From the NCBI GenBank assembly GCA_035650215.1, contig DASRIC010000055.1, positions 1-64,000 of the forward strand: a stretch of DNA of 64,000 nucleotides, read 5' to 3'. The position numbers and the translations under genes were made by a program. Positions 25,786 through 34,033 of this stretch are shown in pieces; position 1 is the stretch's first letter; each line of letters starts with the position of its first letter. The notes beneath the pieces were generated by a model. It was not told the origin of the DNA. It searched no databases and worked only from the letters and a program-made list of their open reading frames with translations. The stretch comes from JACVRW01 sp035650215. GTDB lineage: Bacteria; Actinomycetota; Thermoleophilia; Solirubrobacterales; Thermoleophilaceae.

Positions 25786-26488
25786 AGCGCTCGCGGCCAA
25801 GCACGAGCTGGTCCGGCAGGGCGGTGCGGGCCGGGGGCGAGGGGTCGGCCACCACCGACACCGTTTCGGCAACGCTGCGCGTGACCGAGTGGGAGCTGCT
25901 GTCCGCCTGGAGCACCACCTCATCGTCGCCCGCGCGGGCGAGCGTGCCCTCGAGGCCCGGATGAAGGCCGGTGTCCTTCAGGTAGTGGAGCAGGTCCTCG
26001 GCCTCGTTCTCGAAGCGCAGCACTCGCACCTGGGCGCCCTCCTCCACGTCGGCCAGCGGCACGCCGGTCTCGCGCTCGCCCTCGAAGATCGGGTGGCCGT
26101 GCGGGCAGGTCTTGGCGTCGCCGATCGCGCGCAGCATGCGCTCTTCGACGACGGGCGACATCCAGTGCTCGAGCCGCTCGGCCTCCTCGTGCACCTGATC
26201 CCAGGGGATGTCGAACACGTCGGTGAGGAAGCGCTCGATCAACCGGTGGCGGCGCACGATCTGGGTGGCGTGCTCCTTGCCCGAATCGGTGAACGCCAGC
26301 GACTTGTCGGACGCGCGCGTGACGTACCCGTCGGCCTCGAGGCGGCCGATCATCTCGTGGACGGTCGGGGCCGAGACCTGCATCGCGCGCGCGATGTTCG
26401 CGCCGGTGATCGGCAGCCCCGCCTCCTGGAGCCAGTACATGATCTGGAGGTACTCCTCCTCGGCGACGGTCACCTGCTCCTGCGACAT
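25775..26488 (-). CDS. DtxR/MntR family metal-dependent regulator
   Basis: 237 aa. N-terminal winged helix (YLQIMYWLQEAGLPITGANIARAMQVSAPTVHEMIGRL), a dimerisation/metal helix (VHEEAERLEHWMS), and a C-terminal FeoA/SH3-like domain. Where DtxR has the metal-binding Cys of its C-x2-EH pattern, this protein has Glu (ERLEH), as in manganese-sensing MntR. This suggests Mn(II) rather than Fe(II) sensing, an inference from one site. It is divergent, by 39 bp, from the SDR gene. Confidence 0.85.
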   Translation of the reverse strand: MSQEQVTVAEEEYLQIMYWLQEAGLPITGANIARAMQVSAPTVHEMIGRLEADGYVTRASDKSLAFTDSGKEHATQIVRRHRLIERFLTDVFDIPWDQVHEEAERLEHWMSPVVEERMLRAIGDAKTCPHGHPIFEGERETGVPLADVEEGAQVRVLRFENEAEDLLHYLKDTGLHPGLEGTLARAGDDEVVLQADSSSHSVTRSVAETVSVVADPSPPARTALPDQLVLGRERYGR

Positions 26489-26527
26489 GGCCGCATCCTA
26501 CTCCCGGCGGCTGGCATCCTCCGGCAG

Positions 26528-27310
26528 GTGCAGGTGGGACCAGGCACGCACGTTCTGGTGACCGGCGCCTCGAGCGGGATCGGCGAGGCGATCGCCCGCG
26601 CCTTCGCGGCGCGCGGGTGCACGCTCGGCCTCGTGGCCCGCCGCGTGGAGCCGCTCGAACGGCTGGCGGCCGAGCTGCCGGGCGACGATCATCTCGCGCT
26701 CGCGGCCGATGTCTCCGACCCCGAAGTGGTGGCCCGGGCGGTCGCCGATCTCGGGCGGGTCGACGTGCTCGTGGCCAACGCCGGGCTCACCCACTACCGC
26801 CCGTTCGTCGAGCAGCCGCTCGCGGAGGCCGACGAGATGACCCGGGTCAACTGGAGCGGCACGCTCTACACGATCAAGGCCGGGCTGCCGGGCATGCTCG
26901 AGCGCGGCCGCGGCCACCTGGTGGTCGTATCGTCGGGCGGCGGCATGCGCGGCTTTCCGGCGGCGGCGGTCTACAACGGGACGAAGGCCGCGCAGCGCGG
27001 CTTCGCCGAGGCGCTCCGTCACGAGCTCGCCGGCAGCGGCGTGTCAGTGACCACCGTCTACCCGGGCGAGATCGAGACTTCGCTGCACGACCACGAGTGG
27101 GAGCGCATGCCGGCCTGGTACCACCCCGACCGCCGCTCGCCGGCAGGCCCGCTCGGCGAGGCGGTGGTGGCTGCCGTGGAGGCGGACCGGCGCGAGGTCT
27201 TCCACCCTCCGATCGTGAGGCTGCTGCGGATCGTGAACGGGATCTCGCCGCGCCTTGCGGACGTCATGCTGCGTCGGATCCTTGGCCGCGCGGCGGCGCC
27301 GCGCCACTGA
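26528..27310 (+). CDS. Short-chain dehydrogenase/reductase
   Basis: 260 aa; GTG at 26528, with another in-frame GTG two codons later. Classical SDR: cofactor loop TGASSGIGEAIARAFA, VLVANAGLTHY, catalytic Ser in VVVSSGGG and YNGTKAA with the Tyr-x3-Lys pair. Arg residues after the second strand (LVARRVEPLERL) favour NADP. The substrate is unknown. Its 3' end overlaps the convergent class V aminotransferase by 47 bp. Confidence 0.87.
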   Translation: MQVGPGTHVLVTGASSGIGEAIARAFAARGCTLGLVARRVEPLERLAAELPGDDHLALAADVSDPEVVARAVADLGRVDVLVANAGLTHYRPFVEQPLAEADEMTRVNWSGTLYTIKAGLPGMLERGRGHLVVVSSGGGMRGFPAAAVYNGTKAAQRGFAEALRHELAGSGVSVTTVYPGEIETSLHDHEWERMPAWYHPDRRSPAGPLGEAVVAAVEADRREVFHPPIVRLLRIVNGISPRLADVMLRRILGRAAAPRH

Positions 27311-28334
27311 GGTAGCCGAGCACCCGCTCGACGTCGTCCTCGGTGTTGTAGACGTGCCAGGAGGTGCGCAGCATGCCGGCGCGCGCCGCCGCCATCACGG
27401 GCGTGCCGCGCAGGCGCTCCTCCGCCTCGGGCAGCTCCGCCGACACGATCGCCGAGTCGCCCGGCTCGAGCCCGAGACCCTCGCGGAACAGGTTGGCGAG
27501 CCGGAGGTCATGGTCGCGGATCGCCTCGATGCCGATGTCGAGCAGCAACTCGAGCGCGGGCGCGCTGCCCACCCAGGAGAACCAGGCGGGGCTCACGTCG
27601 AGGCGGCGCGCGTCGGAGGCCAGCCGCAGCGGCGGCCCGTAGTAGGAGTCGTACGGATCCTCGCCCGCGTACCAGCCGGCGCCGTGCGGCACCAGCCGCT
27701 CGGCCACCTCGGGCCGGGCGCTCATGAAGGCGGCGCCGCGCGGGGAGAGCAGCCACTTGTAGGCGGAGCAGACGAGGACGTCGAAGTGGCTGCCGTCGAC
27801 CGGGAGCCAGCCGCACGCCTGGGTGGCGTCCACGAGCGAGAGCGCGCCGTGGTGACGCGCGGCGCCGGCCACCGCATCCAGGTCGGCCAGCTCCCCCGAC
27901 GACGATTGCACCGCGCTGAAGGTCACCGCCGCCGTGCGCGCGTCGATCGCGTCCGGCAGGTCCGACGGGAGCACGTGCGTGACCTCGATCCCGCGCCCCT
28001 GGACCATGAACGGCCACAGCGCCGAGGTGAACTCGGCCTCCGTGGAGACCACCCGCGCCCCGTCGGGCAGCGCCGCGGCCAAGAGGCCCGCCATCGTCGA
28101 CGCGTTGGCGCCGATCGCCACCCACTCGAGCGGCACGCCGCACATGCGGGCAAACGATGCCCGGGCGTCCTCGGTCGACTCGCCCCAGTGCTCCCAGCTC
28201 GTGCGTCCGCCGCGCCAGTCGGCCAGCGCCGCCTGGAGCGCCTCCCAGGCGGGGCGCGGCGGCAGGCCGTAGCTCGCGGTGTTGAGATAGATCCCCGCCG
28301 GCTCCCAGAGCCCGCGCGCCTCCTCGACGGTCAT
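27264..28334 (-). CDS. Class V aminotransferase-fold PLP enzyme
   Basis: 356 aa. Fold type I, class V features: IYLNTASYGLPPRP at the N-terminus, TFSAVQSSSGELADL, LVDATQACGWLPVD (Asp and Gln contacting PLP) and the Schiff-base lysine in VLVCSAYKWLLSPRG. It resembles the cysteine desulfurase/isopenicillin epimerase group, but a desulfurase active-site Cys loop is not evident. The reaction is unassigned. It is divergent from the ligase gene by 24 bp. Confidence 0.83.
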   Translation of the reverse strand: MTVEEARGLWEPAGIYLNTASYGLPPRPAWEALQAALADWRGGRTSWEHWGESTEDARASFARMCGVPLEWVAIGANASTMAGLLAAALPDGARVVSTEAEFTSALWPFMVQGRGIEVTHVLPSDLPDAIDARTAAVTFSAVQSSSGELADLDAVAGAARHHGALSLVDATQACGWLPVDGSHFDVLVCSAYKWLLSPRGAAFMSARPEVAERLVPHGAGWYAGEDPYDSYYGPPLRLASDARRLDVSPAWFSWVGSAPALELLLDIGIEAIRDHDLRLANLFREGLGLEPGDSAIVSAELPEAEERLRGTPVMAAARAGMLRTSWHVYNTEDDVERVLGYLSGAAPPRGQGSDAA

Positions 28335-28358
28335 CCCATCACGCTAACGTGCGCGCCC

Positions 28359-29318
28359 GTGGCGCTTCCCCTCGAGCCCCCCGTCAAGCCGCAGCTCGCC
28401 AAGTCGACCAAGGAGCTGCCCGAGGGCGAGGACTGGCGCTACGAGCCGAAGTGGGACGGCTTCCGGGCGATCGTGTTCCGCGACGGCGACGACGTGCACG
28501 TGCAGAGCCGCAACGGCCGGCCGATGAACCGCTACTTCCCGGAGATCGTGGAGCAGGCGCTGAACCTGCCGGACGAGCGCTACGTACTCGATGGGGAGAT
28601 GGTCGTGATCGTCGACGGCATCCAGGAGTTCGACCTGCTCTCGCAGCGCATCCACCCGGCGGCCTCGCGCGTCGAGCGGCTGCGCAAGGAGACGCCCGCC
28701 CAACTGGTGGCGTTCGACCTGCTCTCGCTCGGTGACGAGCTGCTGCTCGAGCTGCCCTACGAGCAGCGCCGCGAGCGCCTGGCGGAGATCATCCGGGACC
28801 CGGTCGAGCTCACGCCGATGACCGCGGACCTCGACGCCGCCGGCGAGTGGCTGGCGGGCACGGGCGAGGGCGTGATCGCCAAGGAGGCGGCCGCGCCCTA
28901 CCTGCCGGGCGAGCGCAAGGGGATGCGCAAGATCAAGCGCGTGCGCACCGCGGACGCCGTGGTGGCGGCTTTCCGGTTCGGCAAGGAGGAGGGCACAGTG
29001 GGCTCGCTCATCCTCGGCATGTACGGAGAGGACGGCGAGCTGCACGTGATCGGTCACACCTCGAGCTTCCGCGCCAAGCAGAAGCGAGAGCTCCTCGAGA
29101 AGCTCGAGCCTTACCGGACCGGTGAGCGCGGCTCGGGCGAGCCGAGCCGCTGGAAGTCGGACGAGGAGCTCGTCTGGGAGGGCCTGCGTCCCGAGCTGGT
29201 GGTCGAGGTGGCCTTCGACCACATCACCGGACAGCGGATTCGCCACGGGGCGAAGCTGCTGCGCTGGCGCGAGGACAAGGACCCCGAGGAGTGCCTGGTC
29301 GACCAGCTGCGGGCGTGA
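28359..29318 (+). CDS. ATP-dependent DNA ligase (LigC-type)
   Basis: 319 aa from GTG 28359. Adenylation domain with the nucleotidyl lysine in YEPKWDGFRAIVF, the RNGRPMNRYFPEI motif, DGEMVV and EGVIAKE, then an OB-fold ending RHGAKLLRWREDK. This is the size and layout of the stand-alone ligases of actinobacteria used in repair, without primase or nuclease domains. No Ku gene is present in the window. Its TGA overlaps the GTG of the next gene. Confidence 0.88.
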   Translation: MALPLEPPVKPQLAKSTKELPEGEDWRYEPKWDGFRAIVFRDGDDVHVQSRNGRPMNRYFPEIVEQALNLPDERYVLDGEMVVIVDGIQEFDLLSQRIHPAASRVERLRKETPAQLVAFDLLSLGDELLLELPYEQRRERLAEIIRDPVELTPMTADLDAAGEWLAGTGEGVIAKEAAAPYLPGERKGMRKIKRVRTADAVVAAFRFGKEEGTVGSLILGMYGEDGELHVIGHTSSFRAKQKRELLEKLEPYRTGERGSGEPSRWKSDEELVWEGLRPELVVEVAFDHITGQRIRHGAKLLRWREDKDPEECLVDQLRA

Positions 29319-30787
29319 GGAGGGGCCTCGGCCTCGCCGCCGCCTGCCTCGCGCTGCTGGCCTATGCGGTCCCGGCGGGCGCCCAGGGCTACGGCATCCC
29401 GCCCGGCAACCCGTTCATGAACACCCCGGGCGCGCGGGGCGAGATCTGGGCCTACGGGATGCGCAACCCGTACCGCTGGTCGTTCGACAGCGTGACCGGC
29501 GACATGTACGTGGGCGACGTGGGCGGCATCAATGAGGAGATCACCTTCCTGCCGCGCGCCTTCCAGGCCGGCGCCAACCTCGGCTGGAACTGCTTCTCGG
29601 GCACCGCCGTCCAGACGCTCGGCTGCACCGCGCCCGGCCACGTGCCGCCCGCGTTCCAGTACCCGAGCAGCGCGGACGTTGTGATCGGCGGCACCGTGGT
29701 GCACGACCCCACGCTGCCCGGCTTCCAGGGCAGGTACCTCTACGGCCGCTTCAACAGCGGTCTGAAGCTGCTCGGTCCGGGCGCCGCTCCGCCGGAGACG
29801 GACGGGCCGGACATCGCCTCCGTCTCGGCGATCGGCCCCGATGGCCTCGGCCGCCTCTACGCGACGTCGCTCGCCGGCGGCCTCTACCGGCTGGCTCAGA
29901 ACGGCCCCCAGTTGGCGGCGAACAAGGTGCGCGACTTCGACCAGCCCGTGGCGCTGGCCGCGCCGCCCGGCGACCCCGACCGGCTGTTCGTGGTCGAGAA
30001 GCCCGGCCGGGTGCGCAACCTCGACGGCAGCCTGTTCGTGGACATGGCCGATCTCGTGGCCGACACCGGCGAGCAGGGCCTGTTGGCGATGGCGGTCGCC
30101 CCGGACTACTCCACCAGCGGACGCGTGTTCCTCTTCTACACCGACAATGCCGGCGACCTGCAGCTCGACGAGCTGGTGCGCACGGCGAGCGCCCCCGACC
30201 GCACCGACCTGTCCACGCGCCGGCCGGTCCTGACGGTCCCGCACCGTCAGGCCGAGAACCACAACGGCGGCCAGCTCGCGTTCGGGCCGGACGGGATGCT
30301 CTACCTCTCGACGGGCGACGGGGGCACGCAGGGCGACCCGGAGGGCGACGCGTAGAGCCTCGGCTCGCTGCTGGGGAAGATCCTCCGACTGGACCCGTCA
30401 GGCAGGTTCGCGATGGCGGCGCCGCCGCTCACGCCTGCCGCCGACACCACGGCGCCGACCCTCCGCACCAGTGTGAGGCGCCGCCAGCGCGTGCTGCGCC
30501 TGCGTGGGGCGGTCGCCTACGCGCGCTGCAACGAGGGCTGCTCCATCCGGGCCGGTGGCACGCTCGCCATCGGGCGCCGGCGGCTTCCGATGCGCGCGGC
30601 GCTGCGAACCGCGCAGGCGCGCCACCGCGTTCGACTGAAGGTTCGGCGCACGCGGCGCGGCACGCGTGCGCTGCGGCGCGCGCTCCGCGGGGGCCGCAGG
30701 CCCGCCGTGCGGCTGCGGCTGCGCGCCGCGGACGGCGCGGGCAACCGCTCGGTCCTGGTGCGGCGCTCGGTGCGCGTGCGGCGCTAG
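29315..30787 (+). pseudogene. Sugar/sorbosone-dehydrogenase-like beta-propeller, swapped halves, amber stop
   Basis: GTG 29315 overlaps the ligase stop. Signal peptide (ending AGAQ), then a segment that is normally the later half of PQQ-type sugar dehydrogenases (IPPGNPF, EIWAYGMRNPYRWSFD, GDVGGINEEI, ANLGWNCF). From about residue 200 comes what is normally the first half (DRLFVVEKPGRV, DTGEQGLLAMAVAPDY, ENHNGGQLAFGPDG, STGDGG). A TAG at 30353-30355 stops translation after GDPEGDA. The same frame continues with SLGSLLGKILRLDPSG and a basic C-terminal tail to 30787. The family usually has Gln there (CAG to TAG is one change). Without readthrough the product is 346 aa. Confidence 0.75.
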
Positions 30788-30804
30788 CGGCGGCTACACC
30801 ACGA

Positions 30805-30848
30805 GAACGTCCCGGAGTATGGGCCAGGGCAGATACTCCGGGACGTTC
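30805..30848. repeat. 44-bp hairpin element, copy 2
   Basis: Same length and the same 9-bp ends as copies 1 and 3. Here the stem is a perfect 16 bp (GAACGTCCCGGAGTAT and its complement) around a 12-nt loop. Read on the other strand, the internal sequence aligns with copy 1. It lies 17 bp after the propeller gene and overlaps the stop codon of the convergent sigma factor gene (30847-30849). Confidence 0.88.
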
Positions 30849-32100
30849 ATGCGTCGGGGGAGGCGTCGGCGCGCTGGCCGAGCTCCGCGAGGCGGCGCTC
30901 GAGGAAGCGCCGCTCGACCGGGTTGCCGGCCAGCTCGATCGCGCGCGTGTAGCTGGCGGCCGCCTCCTGCCCGCGGCCCAGCCGGCGCAGCAGCTCGGCC
31001 TGGGCGGAGTGGAGCAGGTGGTAGGAGTCGAGCCGTTCCACCCCCTCGATCGCGTCGATCGCCCGGAGCCCCGCATCCGGTCCCTCCGCCATCGCGATCG
31101 CCACGGCGCGGTTGAGCTCCACGACCGGCGAGGCGGTGAGCTCGACGAGCCGGTCGTAGCGGAAAGCGATCCGGACCCAGTCGGTGTCGGCCGCCGTCGG
31201 CGCTCGGGCGTGCTCCGCCGCGATCGCGGCCTGGAGGCCGTAGACGCCGCCCGCGCCGGCTCGCCTCGCGAGCGCGAGCCCCTCCTCGATCTCCGCGCGC
31301 TGCCACCGCGAGCGGTCCTGGTCCTCGAGCAACATCAGCTCGCCGTCCGGGCCGAGCCGCGCGTCGCGCCGCGAGTGGTGCATCAGCATCAGCGCCAGCA
31401 GGCCGGCCACCTCCGGCTCGTCGGGCATCAGCTCCGCCAGTAGGCGGGTGAGCCGGATCGCCTCGTCGCAGAGCTCGCGGCGCACGACGGTGTCCGCCGT
31501 GCTCGCCAGATAGCCCTCGTTGAAGATCAGGTAGAGCGCCGCCAGCACCGCCCCCAGGCGATCCGGGAGCTCGTGGTCCTCCGGCACCTCGTACGGGATG
31601 CGCGCGTCGCGGATCTTGCGCTTGGCCCGCACCAGCCGCTGCTGCATCGCGGCCTCGCGGGCCAGGAACGCGCGCGCCACCTCCGGCGTCGAGAGGCCGC
31701 CGAGCAGTCGCAGCGTGAGCGCCACCTGCGCTTCGGTCGAGAGCGCCGGGTGGCAGCAGGTGAAGAAGAGCCGCAGCCGGTCGTCCGGCAGCGAGCTGTC
31801 CGGAAGATCGATCCCGTCGGGCGGTCCGGGCATCAGGAGCTCGAGCTCGCGCAGCTTGTCGGCGTGGCGGCGCTCGCGGCGCAGGCGGTCGATCGCGCTG
31901 TTGCGCGCGGTCCGAACGATCCAGGCGCCCGGGCTGGACGGCACCCCGTCGCGCGGCCAGCGCTCCAGCGCGACCGTGAACGCCTCCTGCACCGCCTCCT
32001 CGCCGAGGTCGAAGTCGCCGAGGATGCGAATCAGCGTCGCGACCGCACGCCCCGACTCGCGGCGGAACAGCCGCTCGACCGCCTCCGTGGCTTCGCCTAC
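30847..32100 (-). CDS. ECF-type sigma factor with C-terminal TPR-like extension (start unresolved)
   Basis: About 417 aa of conserved protein: sigma region 2 (ILGDFDLGEEAVQEAFTVALERW, PGAWIVRTARNSAIDRLR), region 4 (ALTLRLLGGLSTPEVARAFLAREAAMQQRLVRAKRKI) and a ~200-aa helical extension (DUF6596 type). Conserved sequence begins around GEATEAVERLF, but no ATG/GTG/TTG lies there. The only in-frame canonical starts are GTG 32241, deep inside the YCII gene, and GTG 31992, inside region 2. The upstream YCII gene ends at 32097 in another frame. YCII proteins are the usual partners of this sigma group. Confidence 0.82.
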   Translation of the reverse strand, partial: VGEATEAVERLFRRESGRAVATLIRILGDFDLGEEAVQEAFTVALERWPRDGVPSSPGAWIVRTARNSAIDRLRRERRHADKLRELELLMPGPPDGIDLPDSSLPDDRLRLFFTCCHPALSTEAQVALTLRLLGGLSTPEVARAFLAREAAMQQRLVRAKRKIRDARIPYEVPEDHELPDRLGAVLAALYLIFNEGYLASTADTVVRRELCDEAIRLTRLLAELMPDEPEVAGLLALMLMHHSRRDARLGPDGELMLLEDQDRSRWQRAEIEEGLALARRAGAGGVYGLQAAIAAEHARAPTAADTDWVRIAFRYDRLVELTASPVVELNRAVAIAMAEGPDAGLRAIDAIEGVERLDSYHLLHSAQAELLRRLGRGQEAAASYTRAIELAGNPVERRFLERRLAELGQRADASPDA

Positions 32101-32489
32101 GACGCGGCCCCCTGGCGCGCGCCTTGCTCGTCGGGCGCGCCGAGCGCCTCGTAGTCCAACACCGGGCGCACCTCCACGCAGCCGGTCGCGGCGTCCGGGA
32201 TCTTGGCCGCCAGCGCCAACGCCTCGTCGAGGTTCTCGCACTCCACCAGGTAGAAGCCGCCGAGTTGCTCCTTGGTCTCCGCGAACGGCCCGTCGCTGAG
32301 GAGGCGCTCGCCGTCGCGCACGCGTACGGTCGTGGCGGTGGTGGTGGGCTCGAGGCCCTCGCCGGCCACGATCCGGTCGCCCGCCTCCTCGCCGAAGGCG
32401 CCGTAGGCCTCCATCGTCGCGATCTGCTGCTCGGGAGTGGCGTCCGTCCAGACCCTCTCGTCCGCGTAGATATTGAGCAGGTACCTCAT
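32097..32489 (-). CDS. YCII-related protein
   Basis: 130 aa, ATG with GAGAGGAG upstream. YCII/DGPF fold: MRYLLNIYADERVW, DGERLLSDGPFAETKEQLGGFYLVECENLDEALALAAKIP and a C-terminal VEVRPVLDYEAL. The DGPF motif is diagnostic. Such proteins are encoded beside ECF sigma factors of this type and probably act as sensors or enzymes feeding into them. The gene ends in a run of five G within codons CAG-GGG-GCC shortly before the stop, where a -1 slip would enter the sigma reading frame. Confidence 0.88.
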   Translation of the reverse strand: MRYLLNIYADERVWTDATPEQQIATMEAYGAFGEEAGDRIVAGEGLEPTTTATTVRVRDGERLLSDGPFAETKEQLGGFYLVECENLDEALALAAKIPDAATGCVEVRPVLDYEALGAPDEQGARQGAAS

Positions 32490-32573
32490 GCGTGCTCCTC
32501 TCGGTCGCGCGGCGCCGTTCGCCGCGTTCACCCTAACGACGAACGGCGGCAGCCGAGATCGACATTCGTCAGG

Positions 32574-33068
32574 ATGTCGCCCGTGGCGGAGCTCGAGGTG
32601 ATCGCGGCCGACGTGACGAAGCTTGAGGTGGACGCTATCGCGAACGCCGCAAACACCCACCTGGCGCACGGGGGCGGCGTGGCAGCCGCGATCGCGCGCG
32701 CCGGCGGGCCGGTGGTGCAGCGCGAGTCCGACGAGAAGAGCCCGATCGGCCTGGGCGAGGCGGTGGAGACGAGCGCGGGCGAAATGCCGGCGCGCTGGGT
32801 GATCCACGCAGCCACTATGGAGCTGGGCGGGCCGACCTCGGCGGACATCATCGAGCGCGCCACTCGCGCCACCATCGAGCGCGCCGAGGAGCTCGGCTGC
32901 CGCTCGCTCGCGCTCGTGGCGTTCGGGACCGGGGTGGGCGGCTTCCCGCTCGACGAGGCGGCCCGCATCATGGTGGGCGCCGCCCGCGAGGCCTCGGCTT
33001 CGCTCGAGCGGATCGTGTTTGCGGTGCACGGCCAGGAGGCCGAGCGGGCCTTCCGCGAGGCGCTTTGA
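32574..33068 (+). CDS. Macro domain protein (ADP-ribose binding/hydrolase)
   Basis: 164 aa from ATG 32574. Single macro domain: VTKLEVDAIANAANTHLAHGGGVAAAI holds the ADP-ribose-binding Asn pair and glycine loop, and ALVAFGTGVGGFPLDEAA the phosphate loop. Family members remove ADP-ribose from proteins or deacetylate O-acetyl-ADP-ribose. It is divergent from the YCII-sigma unit and translationally coupled to the glycerate kinase gene (TTGA overlap). Confidence 0.88.
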   Translation: MSPVAELEVIAADVTKLEVDAIANAANTHLAHGGGVAAAIARAGGPVVQRESDEKSPIGLGEAVETSAGEMPARWVIHAATMELGGPTSADIIERATRATIERAEELGCRSLALVAFGTGVGGFPLDEAARIMVGAAREASASLERIVFAVHGQEAERAFREAL

Positions 33069-34033
33069 CCCAGCCCGTCCTCGTCGCACCCGACTCGTTC
33101 AAGGGCACCTACAGCGCGCCCGAGGTGGCGGGCGCCATCGCGGCCGGCCTGCGGAGCGCCGGGCGCGACGCGAGGGAGCTGCCGGTGGCCGACGGCGGCG
33201 AGGGCACCATGGACGCGCTCGTGCGGGCGCTCGGCGGCGAGCTGCGCACGGTGACCGCTCCCGACCCGCTCGGCCGGCCGATCGAGGCCCGCTATGCGCT
33301 GCTGCCCGACGGCACGGCCGTGGTCGAGACCGCGCAGGCGAGCGGGCTCGGCCTCGTGGGCGAAGACGAACGCGACGCCTGGGACGCGTCCACGCGCGGC
33401 ACCGGCGAGTTGATCGTGGCCGCGGCTCTTGCCGGCGCGGAGCGCGTGCTCGTGACGGTCGGCGGTTCGGCCACCACCGACGGCGGCGCCGGCGCGCTCG
33501 AGGCGATCGCCGAGGCCGGCGTGCGTCCGCAGCTCGAGGTGCTCTGCGACGTGCGCACCCCCTTCGAGCTGGCCCCAAGCGTGTTCGGCCCCCAGAAGGG
33601 CGCCGACCCGGCGACAGTCGAGCGGCTCGAGGAGCGGCTCGGGGAGCTGGCCCGGAGCTTCGAGCGCGACCCGCGCGGCGAGCCGATGACGGGCGCCGCG
33701 GGCGGCCTCTCGGGAGGGCTCTACGGCGCCCTTGGCGCGCACCTCGTGCCGGGCGCCGCCTACGTGCTCGACACGATCGGCTTCGACGCCGCGATGAGGG
33801 AGTCGGCCTTCGTCGTGACCGGCGAGGGCCGCCTCGACTCCCAGACGCTCCAGGGCAAGATCGTGGGAGAGCTGGCCACCCGCTGCCGCCAGGGCGGCGT
33901 GACCTGCCACGCGATCGTGGGCGACAGCGCGCTCGAGCCCTTCCAGGAGCGGATCGTGGACCTCGCCTCGGTCACGGTGGCCACCGACCTGGACGAGCTC
34001 GAGGCGGCCGGCCGGGCGCTGGTGGAGGGCTAG
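33065..34033 (+). CDS. Glycerate kinase (GckA/GarK family)
   Basis: 322 aa from a TTG at 33065 that overlaps the macro-domain stop. Family signatures: VAPDSFKGTYSAPEVA at the N-terminus, PVADGGEGTMDAL, VTVGGSATTDGGAGALEA, VFGPQKGAD and FVVTGEGRLDSQTLQGK. It phosphorylates glycerate to 2-phosphoglycerate. A glucosylglycerate pathway is encoded 2-3 kb further on, so it could recycle glycerate released from that solute (inference). Its TAG abuts the stop of the convergent catalase gene, sharing the palindrome TAGCTA. Confidence 0.9.
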   Translation: MTQPVLVAPDSFKGTYSAPEVAGAIAAGLRSAGRDARELPVADGGEGTMDALVRALGGELRTVTAPDPLGRPIEARYALLPDGTAVVETAQASGLGLVGEDERDAWDASTRGTGELIVAAALAGAERVLVTVGGSATTDGGAGALEAIAEAGVRPQLEVLCDVRTPFELAPSVFGPQKGADPATVERLEERLGELARSFERDPRGEPMTGAAGGLSGGLYGALGAHLVPGAAYVLDTIGFDAAMRESAFVVTGEGRLDSQTLQGKIVGELATRCRQGGVTCHAIVGDSALEPFQERIVDLASVTVATDLDELEAAGRALVEG

